A DNA stretch of 64,000 bases from a virus: the IMG/VR virus record IMGVR_UViG_3300046660_000219, positions 1-64,000 of that record; one strand, written 5' to 3'. Both the position numbers and the translations under genes were made by a program. The notes beneath the pieces were generated by a model. It saw only the letters and a program-made list of their open reading frames with translations. It was not told the DNA's origin and did no database searches. Shown one piece after another: positions 8,659 through 16,589 of the stretch (position 1 is the stretch's first letter; every line of letters begins with the position of its first letter).

Positions 8659-8919
8659 ATGGCTACCAACAAACTGCGTTACCTTTCTATGCAGATACCG
8701 GCCGATCGGTTCCCGCCCAACATGAACCTCACACTAATTCCCGCCAATAGTCTCATAGGAAAACTATTGGCGGCCATTGATGGCACGGTAACTAAGAAGA
8801 TCGATAGTAAAGGAAATACTAGTGTACGTATTTCCGGCGCTTTGAAATCAGCAGGCGTCATCCCTGATGAATTTAAGCGCCGTAACAAGCTGGCCAGTAT
8901 TCCTAAGTGGGGTGAGTAG
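8659..8919 (+). CDS. Small unknown protein
   Basis: 86 residues, not recognised. It is mildly basic, with a short Lys-rich C-terminal third (FKRRNKLASIPKWGE). It sits 4 nt after the resolvase stop and 1 nt before the next gene, so it is translationally coupled in a three-gene operon of nucleic-acid enzymes. No membrane segment or Cys motif is seen. Confidence 0.7.
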   Translation: MATNKLRYLSMQIPADRFPPNMNLTLIPANSLIGKLLAAIDGTVTKKIDSKGNTSVRISGALKSAGVIPDEFKRRNKLASIPKWGE

Positions 8920-8920
8920 A

Positions 8921-9682
8921 ATGTTGATGGCTGATAATAGTACGAAAATACGCGTAGTTTGGGACGCTCGCTACAACTCCTTTGTGATGACGATTGACGG
9001 CAAAGAGCCAGAGTTTATCAGCGAGGCTACTGTTTCTGCACTAGGGCTTACGCCCGAGCAAATTCGCGAAGCAGATTCTTCCCTAAACACGCGAGACCGT
9101 CTTGCGGAAATGGGTATACCCGTCCGACCGTTAAAGTGGGAAGAGATTGCGAAAATCACGGGTGTAAGTTTAGAAGAAATGGTGGCTGAACTTACGAGTC
9201 TAAGCACCAAAGAACTCCCAACAGCGGTGCGATCTACCCCGGAGACACCCTCTCGCGGTTGTTGGATCGGCCCTCCGGCGATCGACAAACTAGACCTCGC
9301 CTGTAACCTAATCAATCGTGCGTTTGGTGAGGTCTGCTACTTGGTCGGTTCAGCCACACGTACGCGCGACTACCGCGACGTGGATGTGCGAATGATGATA
9401 CCGGATGAAAAGGTAAATCTCCTATTCGGCCCGATCCGACCTTTGGAGCACTACGCGCTGTTCAATCTGATCAACCTGTCTGTTACTATTTATCTGCGTG
9501 AACAGACAGGTCTACCGATTGACTTCCAAGTTCAATCACGTGAGCAGGCCAACAAGACCTATTCAGGCGAAGTGAAACACTCACGCCACCCGCTAGGCCT
9601 GCACTCGAAACTGTCGCGCGAACAACTCCCCGCGTGGATGACAATCGACTGGCCGGAGGACGTGGATGAGGACGACGATTAA
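8921..9682 (+). CDS. Nucleotidyltransferase-fold protein
   Basis: About 253 residues from ATG 8921 (a second ATG at 8927 is possible); both start right after the previous stop. Near residue 140 is LVGSATRTRDYRDVDVRMMI, the GS...DxD signature of the polymerase-β-type nucleotidyltransferase fold. A third acidic strand (LPIDFQVQSRE) follows about 50 residues later. The N-terminal half is a separate helical region (LTPEQIREADSSL...). The substrate is unknown; related stand-alone phage proteins are common but mostly uncharacterised. The C terminus is strongly acidic (EDVDEDDD). Confidence 0.7.
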   Translation: MLMADNSTKIRVVWDARYNSFVMTIDGKEPEFISEATVSALGLTPEQIREADSSLNTRDRLAEMGIPVRPLKWEEIAKITGVSLEEMVAELTSLSTKELPTAVRSTPETPSRGCWIGPPAIDKLDLACNLINRAFGEVCYLVGSATRTRDYRDVDVRMMIPDEKVNLLFGPIRPLEHYALFNLINLSVTIYLREQTGLPIDFQVQSREQANKTYSGEVKHSRHPLGLHSKLSREQLPAWMTIDWPEDVDEDDD

Positions 9683-9741
9683 GTTCGTTTTTGTTTACCG
9701 TTAAATACGCCTACTATTGGGAAATCAACGGGGACGGATCA

Positions 9742-10200
9742 ATGAGATTAGCGACAACGCTGGTTCAGCAGCGTAATGATACAGATTGCGCGGTTTGCGC
9801 CGTCGCAATGGCCCTGGATTTGCCGTACGACCGGGTGATGGCAGCGGCAATGGCCGCCAAGTGCTACAGCCGGGAAAACGGTACATCAGCCGTGTACAAA
9901 GTACTGGAGAAGCTAGGGCTGTCGTATACCTTTCTCCAGGGTAAACCGATTGGTGATTTCACGACGCGCATGCGCGATTACGCGCTGTCTAACGACATAT
10001 TCCGCGACATGGTGTGGGGACGGCCGGCGATCATCACCGCCAAGTCGATCAACGGCGCATTCAGTCATGCCGTTTGGTACGACGGAGAGAAGGTGTACGA
10101 CCCCAGCGCACGTCAAGTGCATACGTCGCTGTGGACGATGGAGATCGAAGACACTATACTATTTGCACCAGGTTTTCGGAGTAGCGTAGAAAAGGTATAA
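9742..10200 (+). CDS. C39-like (papain-fold) cysteine peptidase
   Basis: 152 residues from ATG 9742, which has a GGGGACGGA ribosome site; an upstream TTG extension lacks one. The start QQRNDTDCAVCAVAMAL gives an oxyanion Gln (10) and nucleophile Cys (16). FSHAVWYDG gives His109, and KVYDPS gives Asp120. This Q-C-H-D order matches C39-like peptidases. No leader or transporter domain is attached, so a stand-alone protease or inactive binding domain is possible. A perfect terminator follows the stop, ending this operon. Confidence 0.72.
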   Translation: MRLATTLVQQRNDTDCAVCAVAMALDLPYDRVMAAAMAAKCYSRENGTSAVYKVLEKLGLSYTFLQGKPIGDFTTRMRDYALSNDIFRDMVWGRPAIITAKSINGAFSHAVWYDGEKVYDPSARQVHTSLWTMEIEDTILFAPGFRSSVEKV

Positions 10201-10205
10201 CTTCC

Positions 10206-10236
10206 AGGGTGTCGGCAATGCCGACACCCTTTCTTT
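10206..10236 (+). terminator. Rho-independent terminator
   Basis: Perfect 10-bp stem GGGTGTCGGC / GCCGACACCC (10207-10216, 10220-10229) with an AAT loop, then TTTCTTT. It lies 6 nt past the stop of the peptidase gene. Confidence 0.93.
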
Positions 10237-10239
10237 GTG

Positions 10240-11160
10240 TCAAAATTCAGCAATGTTGCGTGTTTCGGAAGTATTTCTTGAAATATTGCCGGAAATTTCT
10301 CCGAAAACAGGCTAAACCGGAGGCCATAGAAGCATTGTAATTGTCTAGTGATCCAATGAGCTAGCCTAGTCTCCTCCTCTCCTTGGAATACACACTCCCT
10401 CCACTAATCTAGGGAGCTAGAGAGACAGCCTAATTCTTAATCACAGCCAAACAGGGTAACAGAGGCTAGACACACTAGACGCAGTCCTCTACGTCATTTT
10501 TCGGGCTCCCTACAAAAACGCCTATTTTCTACACTTTTCTTCAATTCTCCCCTCTACCCTCCCTACAGCTCAGCTTCAATACTCAAGCTTCCCATCTTTC
10601 GTACCTACCATTACGTGCTAAACGCTTTACAAACCTGAAGATTTTTCACACCTCGATTTTAGCTCCTAAAACGTACCCTAAAATCCGAACACCCTCTAAT
10701 CGCTTCTTTACGGTGCGCAGCACCTAATGCGCCAAGTCTACGCAAAGATTGGCCGTTTCTACACGTCTAAAATAAAAGGTATTTACCACTTTTACCAAGC
10801 GCCAGGTTTAGCAGACCTTTAGCTAAAATTTCCTAAAGCTCGCTAAACTTGAACGTTGCTTCTTTCTGGGGTCTAGACACGTCTAGACCCCTCCCACACG
10901 AGTAGTTCAAAATCACGTCTCTCGCTAACTTGGCACTTGGTAAAATTTGCTAAAGCACCTCCACGCTCCAAGTGCACTTACCATTGTAGCAATATTTCCG
11001 ACGATCCTGTGGATCACCCATGTCATGGCTAGATCGGGTGAGCCAGTGTCCTGTGTGACGTGACTACTCTTCAGAGCGTACGTACTGTGGACATCCTGCC
11101 TTGTCCATGGGTGTTGCCGTGGGACCTGTGGTGGTAATTTATTTTCAGGTTTGAGGGGCG
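10240..11160 (+). other. Non-coding region with GC-skew flip, candidate replication origin
   Basis: About 920 nt with no credible gene on either strand. The plus strand is strikingly G-poor: 10501-10560 has 4 G to 23 C, and 10561-10620 has 6 G to 22 C. By 11101-11160 the bias has reversed (23 G to 8 C). It contains a perfect 24-nt inverted repeat (10868-10891), recurring CTAGACAC/ACACGTCTA words (10465, 10757, 10872), many CTAAA words and an imperfect stem near 10265-10308. A negative-to-positive skew change is the usual signature of a bidirectional origin. All genes for 60 kb to the right and 3 kb to the left are rightward, so transcription direction does not explain it. Confidence 0.5.
10868..10891. 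repeat. Perfect inverted repeat (GGGGTCTAGAC arms)
   Basis: GGGGTCTAGAC, 2-nt spacer AC, GTCTAGACCCC. Each 11-nt arm is the exact complement of the other, and each contains a TCTAGA palindrome. It lies inside the G-poor non-coding region just before the skew flip. It could be a protein-binding site in an origin or a cruciform. Confidence 0.85.
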
Positions 11161-11173
11161 TGGAGTGCGTAAA

Positions 11174-11284
11174 ATGGTAAAGAAAACAGGACGTATTGTC
11201 CTCTGGGTGACAGGTGGTTTGGCTGTGTACGCGGTCCTGCTGTGGCTCGTCGGCATGGCGGGCTACTACTGGTTTGGACGTTGA
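11174..11284 (+). CDS. 36-residue membrane peptide
   Basis: ATG 11174 to TGA 11284, with GGAG 9 nt upstream. The sequence is MVKKTGRIVLW, then a hydrophobic stretch of about 22 residues (VTGGLAVYAVLLWLVGMAGY) and YWFGR: one transmembrane helix with positively charged ends. It precedes the HUH-like gene by 40 nt and shares its G-rich composition. The function is unknown; a holin- or inhibitor-type peptide is possible but unsupported. Confidence 0.6.
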   Translation: MVKKTGRIVLWVTGGLAVYAVLLWLVGMAGYYWFGR

Positions 11285-11323
11285 CAGTACTTGTGTGTTT
11301 GAAGTCGGGGACGAGTAGAGATA

Positions 11324-12196
11324 ATGGTAGGGTTTACGAAGCACGTAGAGTTGGTAGAGAGCGCCGGGGACGTGAGGCGCGTACAGGCCGTGGGGAAGCG
11401 GCGGTTTGGTCTGTTACGTCTGGTGCTCAACTACTTGCGCGCCGTGGGCTTGGTGACGGCCAAGGAAGCCAGGGGGCACTTGTCGGAGGTCAAAGCCTGG
11501 GTAGAGAAGTTCCGCCGTGCACCGGCCTTGTCAGCCTCGCTAGTGGAACTGTCTCGCATGGGTCGTAACGTCGTAACGTTGGCTGTTGATACCATTGTTG
11601 GCTTGCTGGAGACGCGGTTTACGGCCGAAGGCCTAGGGGCGTTTCCCAAGGTGGAGGTGAAGACTACCGTCATGCGTTTCTTCAGCAATCGACAGGCCTT
11701 GACGCGGCTACTTGATTGCCTGGGTGGTTCAGAAGTGCACGGGGTGGTGTATTGTCGTCGAAAAGGTAAGATGCGGGGTGTGGAAGTAGACTCCGTATTG
11801 GAGTGCTTGCGGGGCTTGGCTAGGCGTGAGGATCTTGCCTACATGCTGGACGTTGGGCCGGGCGGTGTGCACTTCCACTTCTTGTGCGCTAGAGAGGTAG
11901 CGAAAAAGGTAGAGGAACGGGTAAACAGGTTGGAGCTTGGTTTACAAGCCTCAGTGACGCCTAAAGTGGTGCGTGAGTATTGGCAAGAAGTCGCGCCTAG
12001 CAGAGACGTCCACACGTACTTGGCCTTGAAGTTGACGCCTGCCTTGCAGGGAGACGGGATTTCGCGTAGAGTGCGCCGTGAAGTAGGGACCGTGTTCCAC
12101 GACTCACGTGAGTTCGGCCGCGTCACCTGTCACCTCTCCCGTCATCGCAGTAGCTCTGAGTTAGGCGCGTCTTCGCGTCGGTCTCGTGCTGCCTAA
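11324..12196 (+). CDS. Unknown protein with HUH-like motif beside the skew flip
   Basis: 290 residues, strongly basic. It has a helical N-terminal half, then alternating strands. A G-G-V-H-F-H-F-L-C segment near residue 185 looks like the HUH metal site of rolling-circle/relaxase endonucleases. HTYLALK about 45 residues later offers a Tyr with a Lys four residues on (YxxxK, as in the φX174 A protein). A preceding strand, VHGVVYCRRKGK, could be motif 1. All three are by eye and the family is not confirmed. The gene is unusually G/T-rich and uses many GTG/TTG codons, unlike its neighbours, and it directly follows the candidate origin. The C-terminal SSELGASSRRSRAA tail is disordered. Confidence 0.6.
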   Translation: MVGFTKHVELVESAGDVRRVQAVGKRRFGLLRLVLNYLRAVGLVTAKEARGHLSEVKAWVEKFRRAPALSASLVELSRMGRNVVTLAVDTIVGLLETRFTAEGLGAFPKVEVKTTVMRFFSNRQALTRLLDCLGGSEVHGVVYCRRKGKMRGVEVDSVLECLRGLARREDLAYMLDVGPGGVHFHFLCAREVAKKVEERVNRLELGLQASVTPKVVREYWQEVAPSRDVHTYLALKLTPALQGDGISRRVRREVGTVFHDSREFGRVTCHLSRHRSSSELGASSRRSRAA

Positions 12197-12209
12197 AAGG
12201 TAAGGTATT

Positions 12210-12665
12210 ATGTCCACGCTCACGCACACTCACGTCACGCTGTCGCCGTCCTTTCCTGTTGAGCGTTCTTTGAACTTCAACGTACACATAGGTGAGGACG
12301 TCACGTTCAGCAGTACAGTGCTTGCGAGTGAGATACGTTTTCCCGGGCGCGTATCTTTTACCCTGTCGAAAGGGCGATTGACTCCTGACCTGTGGTGCGC
12401 GTGGATTCGCGCAACCAGTAAAGTTGATCGTGTTCGGGACGGACGTGTAATAGCGTTATTGAACGAGAATGGTGATCTATTTATTGCGCTACATCTGCGC
12501 CCGAATGGACAATTACTCTTTATGACACCCGAAGCTTGGGTCGTCCACTGTGCACTTGTCGGCGCGTTTGCTACGATGTTTGAACGTAGCGTTACGTTGA
12601 AAGGTGCAGAGCCCGTGCCGCTAGTGATCAGTGAACACATCAGGTTCATCTTCGATTTGAAATAA
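12210..12665 (+). CDS. Tandem paralogue array, member 1 (unknown family)
   Basis: 151 residues. The β-rich core contains VSFTLSKGRLTPDLW and then LFIALHLRPNGQLLFMTPEAW followed by a hydrophobic helix (VVHCALVGA). The same layout (a strand ending before a W/Y, an ALxLR/VMxLR strand, then FxTPExW) recurs in the next members at 12677, 13764 and 14176 and, weaker, 14643. No known domain is recognised. An AAAAGGTAAGG ribosome-site-like leader precedes the ATG. Confidence 0.8.
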   Translation: MSTLTHTHVTLSPSFPVERSLNFNVHIGEDVTFSSTVLASEIRFPGRVSFTLSKGRLTPDLWCAWIRATSKVDRVRDGRVIALLNENGDLFIALHLRPNGQLLFMTPEAWVVHCALVGAFATMFERSVTLKGAEPVPLVISEHIRFIFDLK

Positions 12666-12676
12666 AGGTACAAAAT

Positions 12677-13099
12677 ATGGAAAACGAAACCGTCATCACC
12701 TGTGGCGTCGGCGCGTACTCTGGCGGCACGTTGGACGTTACTTTTACCATCGACAAGGTGACTTTCTCCGAGCGCATCGATTACTTCGTGCTGCGTAACC
12801 ACGGTCGCCTGTACATCCATGTCGATCGTGACGTATTGACGCCGAAAGCCTACAAGAACTGGTGTGTCGTTACGCTTGGGCTAGTTGGTAAAAATATTAT
12901 GCTAGAGACCAGCACGGGTGAACCATTAACGGTAATGATCATCCGTTCGGATGAAGTGGCTTTCGTCACACCGGAATACTGGGGTGGCTACTGCGCGCTC
13001 TACGGTGCGCAAGAGATTGACGGCAAGGTGAGTTTGCCGGTTGGCGAAAAGACTATCGAAAAACTCTTCGGGTACCCTTTCACTTTTACACTGGTCTAG
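12677..13099 (+). CDS. Tandem paralogue array, member 2
   Basis: 140 residues. It shares with its neighbour the pattern GRLYIHVDRDVLTPKAY, then GEPLTVMIIRSDEVAFVTPEYW and a small helix (CALYGAQ). Identity looks low but collinear. It has an 11-nt gap after member 1. No catalytic motif is visible; it is a likely small β-barrel or sandwich of unknown role. Confidence 0.8.
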   Translation: MENETVITCGVGAYSGGTLDVTFTIDKVTFSERIDYFVLRNHGRLYIHVDRDVLTPKAYKNWCVVTLGLVGKNIMLETSTGEPLTVMIIRSDEVAFVTPEYWGGYCALYGAQEIDGKVSLPVGEKTIEKLFGYPFTFTLV

Positions 13100-13103
13100 C
13101 GTC

Positions 13104-13304
13104 GTGCCTAGGTGGTTGCGCCTGTGGCGAGCGGCTTGGTACTTGCGGTGTAGGCGCGCTAGGATCTGTCACTGTTATTTCTGTGTCGGACGCACGGACA
13201 ACCGTCCGTGGTCGCCTAACGTCAGCCACGGCTTGTATTTGTGGGTCGGCAAAGACGGCGAACTGCACGGGCAGACAAAGAGCCGCATCGTGTCTCTGCA
13301 TTGA
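13104..13304 (+). CDS. Small Cys-rich protein, putative zinc binder
   Basis: About 66 residues if started at GTG 13104, 4 nt after the previous stop; no good Shine-Dalgarno is visible, so the start is uncertain. A basic Trp/Arg-rich N terminus leads to CRRARICHCYFCVGR, then RPWSPNVSHG and a WVGKDGELHG turn. The clustered Cys with nearby His suggests a zinc-stabilised mini-domain. The function is unknown. Confidence 0.5.
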   Translation: MPRWLRLWRAAWYLRCRRARICHCYFCVGRTDNRPWSPNVSHGLYLWVGKDGELHGQTKSRIVSLH

Positions 13305-13318
13305 AAGGTTATAAGGGT

Positions 13319-13492
13319 ATGTCGAAAACAAAAGCCGCTTGGGCCAGTTTAGTGTACAATTTACGTGGTCTGCTCATGGACACACTATTGGCGTGGGCCA
13401 TGGAGGTAGCGCCGCCCGAAGACCAAGCCGCGCTCGCTGGTGCGTTATTACCTTTCCTTGAGCAACAACAGGAGAAGCTTGCTAATGGCTAA
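13319..13492 (+). CDS. Small helical protein
   Basis: 57 residues from ATG 13319 (AAGG upstream). One amphipathic to hydrophobic helix (VYNLRGLLMDTLLAWAMEV) is followed by a Pro break and a second helix ending EQQQEKLANG. It overlaps the next gene by 8 nt, so translation is probably coupled. No known family. Confidence 0.6.
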   Translation: MSKTKAAWASLVYNLRGLLMDTLLAWAMEVAPPEDQAALAGALLPFLEQQQEKLANG

Positions 13493-13736
13493 ATATCCGA
13501 CACCGGAAAAGGAAGGCCACTACTGGGCCAAGTTACGACTGCACGACGAGCCGGATCAGAATTCAACGGATTGGGAAGTCGTGCAAGTGTTCGACAACAT
13601 CTTGCGCCCGTGGTGCGAAGCCGACATTGAGACTGGTGAATGCATGATGGTGCATGTCCCAGGTCTTGGTGAAAGTCAGCCGATCGACCACTTCATCTGG
13701 GGTCCAGAAGTCGTCAAGCCGACAGAGCTTGGTTAA
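13485..13736 (+). CDS. Small phage protein of unknown function
   Basis: 83 residues from ATG 13485 with GGAG upstream. It contains HYWAKLRLHDEP and DWEVVQVFDN, a layout I associate with a small family of uncharacterised phage proteins (GHYWAKW...EWEVVEVFEN). Acidic, soluble, β-rich. Confidence 0.7.
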   Translation: MAKYPTPEKEGHYWAKLRLHDEPDQNSTDWEVVQVFDNILRPWCEADIETGECMMVHVPGLGESQPIDHFIWGPEVVKPTELG

Positions 13737-13763
13737 TAATATTTCGTGAGGGGAGACAAGAAC

Positions 13764-14183
13764 ATGACAGAGCATTGGGCGGCAACGCAAAGCTTTGGGA
13801 TGACTTACCTAGAGTTAATGGTAAGATGGCGTGACGATAAGCGTACCGATTTCGCTTGCAAAGGCGTAGTGCCGTTAGACACACTAAGCCGCCTAGGCGT
13901 CGTGTGGTTGGATTTCGCTGTAGATGGTAAGACCCCAGCCTTCGGTAACCGCGCTCGTCAGCCGTACCTGCTGATGGATGAGCCGGGTGGTTTGCCACTG
14001 TGCGTCATGCAGTTGCGTGAAAACGGTAGAATCGCTTTCTTCACGCTAACGGCGTGGGCGGCTTTCTCATTGACGATTACTCTGGACGGCATGACGACGT
14101 TCGGTGTGACTGGGCCGCATTCCATTTGCACGAACACACTAACCACGATCGGCTTTGCGTTAACGAGGCAGGACCATGACTGA
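13764..14183 (+). CDS. Tandem paralogue array, member 3
   Basis: 139 residues from ATG 13764, which has GAGGGGA upstream; the in-frame GTG at 13746 would put the ribosome site inside the gene. The core LGVVWLDFAVDGKTP, then LPLCVMQLRENGRIAFFTLTAW, matches the shared array pattern, with TLTAW in place of TPExW. It overlaps member 4 by 8 nt (ATGACTGA). Confidence 0.75.
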   Translation: MTEHWAATQSFGMTYLELMVRWRDDKRTDFACKGVVPLDTLSRLGVVWLDFAVDGKTPAFGNRARQPYLLMDEPGGLPLCVMQLRENGRIAFFTLTAWAAFSLTITLDGMTTFGVTGPHSICTNTLTTIGFALTRQDHD

Positions 14184-14646
14184 AGAGTTCTTGCGTAATC
14201 GGACCATCGGCAGTGACAGCGAGTTTGAACTAGAAATAGTAATGGCTAGCGGTCAGCGCCATTCGCATTGGTTCACTTACGTGTCGTTACGCAACATGGG
14301 TGTCCTGACCGTCAGCATTGATCTAGAAAAGGTTTCAGATTACGAGCGGAGTCGCTTGCGGGAAACTGACTACCGGGCTGGGCAGATTGTCGGTGGTCAA
14401 TACGCCGCGCCATTTATGGTCGTGCAGATGTGCCGATCTGGCATATACCATTTGTTCACACCGGAGCGCTGGGCTGCTCAGCACATAATGCTTGGCGTGC
14501 CGCAATATCTTACTGCGACCGCGTCTTTGAACAACATTCGCTGCCAGGTTCCCGGTGACGAGCAAACACTCGTCACACAGTTATTGGTGCCTACGGATGC
14601 GATCAAGTCGGTTACCATTATTCATCATTCCCACAAGTTCGTGTGA
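14176..14646 (+). CDS. Tandem paralogue array, member 4
   Basis: 156 residues. Pattern: MGVLTVSIDLEKVS, then PFMVVQMCRSGIYHLFTPERW and a helix. An array-specific long tail (about 40 residues) ends in a basic-His segment. The start overlaps the end of member 3 and its own end overlaps the next start. Confidence 0.78.
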   Translation: MTEEFLRNRTIGSDSEFELEIVMASGQRHSHWFTYVSLRNMGVLTVSIDLEKVSDYERSRLRETDYRAGQIVGGQYAAPFMVVQMCRSGIYHLFTPERWAAQHIMLGVPQYLTATASLNNIRCQVPGDEQTLVTQLLVPTDAIKSVTIIHHSHKFV

Positions 14647-15392
14647 GTTCGTCCATGTCGCTACCATATTCCGCGTTTATGTCGCACAGTGGCAAGGCCT
14701 ACAGGCTCACTGAACTGTTCGTGGTCCTGGCGTTCTCTTCGCGGCCGGGTGAGGGTTACTCGCTAGGCTCGTACACGCTGCATGACTTGCACGCGGCTAG
14801 AGACGGCACGTTGCACGACTTCAACGCCGACGCGAAGCGGTTAGCCGACGCTAACGTTATTAAAGAAATCCCCTTCTACCGTTCGCATGAGTCGTACCTT
14901 TTATGGTACGACGGCATGCCGCTGGTTTTCGTCAAGATGTTGGACGACCACGTCGAACTGCATCACGTCATGGACTTGTTGGTGTCACGGCGGCTATCAG
15001 ATCGTCAAGAATCGCCATCGCGCTATCGTGACATCCTCGCCGAGCGTTTTAACGTCGCGCCAGCATCTATCACTACCATTACCAGCACCGACGGCGTGTT
15101 CTACAAGTCACCGCTGGGATCGCGCACATCGCCGCAACTACACCTTGCTATTCATCCTGTTGCGCGTCCGCCCGTGGATCCAGTCATATCCACGGCCATG
15201 CCACTGGACGCTGAAGAGAAGGCGGATTTACGGCTGGCGCTAGTTACTATTTCGGGTCTGATGTCTGTGCTCGAAAACCTAGAAAGAGAAGACGGCGATT
15301 ATGCGGTCCCTTCCATGGAGGATGTGCGCGAGTATACTCTGGCCCGCGCCTTCGTTGAGCGCATGAAGGCAAAGCACGGTATAAAGCTATAG
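14643..15392 (+). CDS. Tandem paralogue array, member 5 (extended, most diverged)
   Basis: 249 residues from GTG 14643; ATG 14655 is an alternative, and neither has a strong ribosome site. The first ~120 residues follow the array plan (SYLLWYDGMPLVFVKMLDDH, where others have GxPLxVMxLR). The rest is a new helical extension (DAEEKADLRLALVTISGLMS...). It ends the overlapping run of paralogues. The function is unknown. Confidence 0.72.
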   Translation: MSSSMSLPYSAFMSHSGKAYRLTELFVVLAFSSRPGEGYSLGSYTLHDLHAARDGTLHDFNADAKRLADANVIKEIPFYRSHESYLLWYDGMPLVFVKMLDDHVELHHVMDLLVSRRLSDRQESPSRYRDILAERFNVAPASITTITSTDGVFYKSPLGSRTSPQLHLAIHPVARPPVDPVISTAMPLDAEEKADLRLALVTISGLMSVLENLEREDGDYAVPSMEDVREYTLARAFVERMKAKHGIKL

Positions 15393-15413
15393 TGAAGCTT
15401 CTGGGTCGGCTCC

Positions 15414-15423
15414 GCTAATTGAG
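15414..15423 (+). promoter_or_regulatory. Weak promoter-like box GCTAATTGAG
   Basis: It sits in the 137-nt gap between 15392 and 15530. It is a one- to two-base variant of GCTAATTTA, same strand as the following gene. Confidence 0.3.
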
Positions 15424-15529
15424 ATTCACACCCCGTGCATTTGCTTGCGCAGCCGTCCCGTGGTAGATTCCGACCACATTAGTCAGACGTGATGCGCAGG
15501 TTTGTGCTTACCTTTTGAGAGCACTCGCC

Positions 15530-16294
15530 ATGGCCCATGAAGACCGTGATTTCTTAGTCTGTTCTTTCCCGCCCTATCCGTCCTACCGCACCCACCCAGA
15601 CGGTACTAAGCGCAAGCGCCCCATTCTGGATTGGCTATATTACACAGCCAGTACGGTCATCGGCTTTAGCATCTGGCATAAAGGTAACCACGGGTGCGAA
15701 ACTTTCCCGCGTGGTCCTGGCGTATACGAAGCTGCTGCAAAGGCCGTGGCTAAAGACGAGCTGCTGCAAAAGATGGTGCAAGACAGTCTTGCGATGCATT
15801 CATTGTATAACAACGGTGCTATGCCGCTGTATTGCGGCGCAGTGGCTTTCCAGGCTATTGCACACCAGCTAGAGGTCGAGCGTTTTAGCTACCATTATCG
15901 TGTGACCGGTCGTTCGCTCAATCGCCGCAAACGTGAAGAACGTCTAGCTGTTGTCGCTGCCGAGGCCCTAAACCTAGCAACTAACCCGGTAGACAACCTG
16001 CTACACGTACATGAGTATGACGCTCTCGTTCGCATGATCGCTGCGTGTCTAAACCGACGTCTCATTCCATGGTGGAAGCATCCGCGTTGGCACGTACACC
16101 ACTGGCGTTTCAACTTCGAGTTGCCTAGGAACATCCGCCGCGCTTTCTTTGAAAAGTGTATCGTGTGCCGTACGGCCATTGGCTGGGGCAAGTCGCCGAC
16201 TGCGGACAGCCGTGGCTCCTACCATTGTGATTGCTATCCTTCCACGCCTGTTAATACCCCTGCTGTGGTGACTGCGGACCATGTCATCCACTGA
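15530..16294 (+). CDS. Unknown protein with zinc-ribbon-like C terminus
   Basis: 254 residues from ATG 15530. The last third reads KHPRWHVHHWRFNF, then CIVCRTAIGWG and YHCDCY, a CxxC...CxC zinc-ribbon-like layout. I associate this 'HPRWHxHHWR...CxxC' arrangement with uncharacterised phage proteins. The N-terminal part is helical with Arg-rich segments. It overlaps the next gene by 14 nt. Confidence 0.72.
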   Translation: MAHEDRDFLVCSFPPYPSYRTHPDGTKRKRPILDWLYYTASTVIGFSIWHKGNHGCETFPRGPGVYEAAAKAVAKDELLQKMVQDSLAMHSLYNNGAMPLYCGAVAFQAIAHQLEVERFSYHYRVTGRSLNRRKREERLAVVAAEALNLATNPVDNLLHVHEYDALVRMIAACLNRRLIPWWKHPRWHVHHWRFNFELPRNIRRAFFEKCIVCRTAIGWGKSPTADSRGSYHCDCYPSTPVNTPAVVTADHVIH

Positions 16295-16589
16295 TCAGCC
16301 ACCCACCAAACCCGTCAAACCTAAGCGTTCACAGAGTAAAACCACCATGCACGCATCATCCTCCACTCAGGAAACGTTTACGGTTGTCAGTTATCCTAGC
16401 GGCAACCCAACTACCAGCGAAGAGACGCAGCATCCCGATTTCGACGCAGCTTTGGCGGCCTTCGCTATGCAGCAAGAAACGGTATCTATCGGAAAGGACG
16501 TCGTGCTGATGTACGATCATCCTGAGCTACGTGGACGTTGGGCTGACAGCCCAGAGTTCGAACACCTTTTCAGCGACACGAGGCACTGA
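16281..16589 (+). CDS. Small unknown protein
   Basis: 102 residues. The N-terminal ~45 are a disordered Pro/Ser/Thr/Lys segment. The remainder is acidic and soluble (DFDAALAAFAMQQET...). The start overlaps the upstream gene by 14 nt. The stop overlaps the lipoprotein ATG by one base (TGATG), so translation is coupled. Confidence 0.68.
   Translation: MSSTDQPPTKPVKPKRSQSKTTMHASSSTQETFTVVSYPSGNPTTSEETQHPDFDAALAAFAMQQETVSIGKDVVLMYDHPELRGRWADSPEFEHLFSDTRH

Noticed and set aside
10925-11344. 139-residue minus-strand frame over the non-coding gap
   Set aside because: Gly-poor, His/Pro/Ser-rich composition with no ribosome site, covering the candidate origin and a plus-strand membrane peptide. It exists only because the strand is G-rich.
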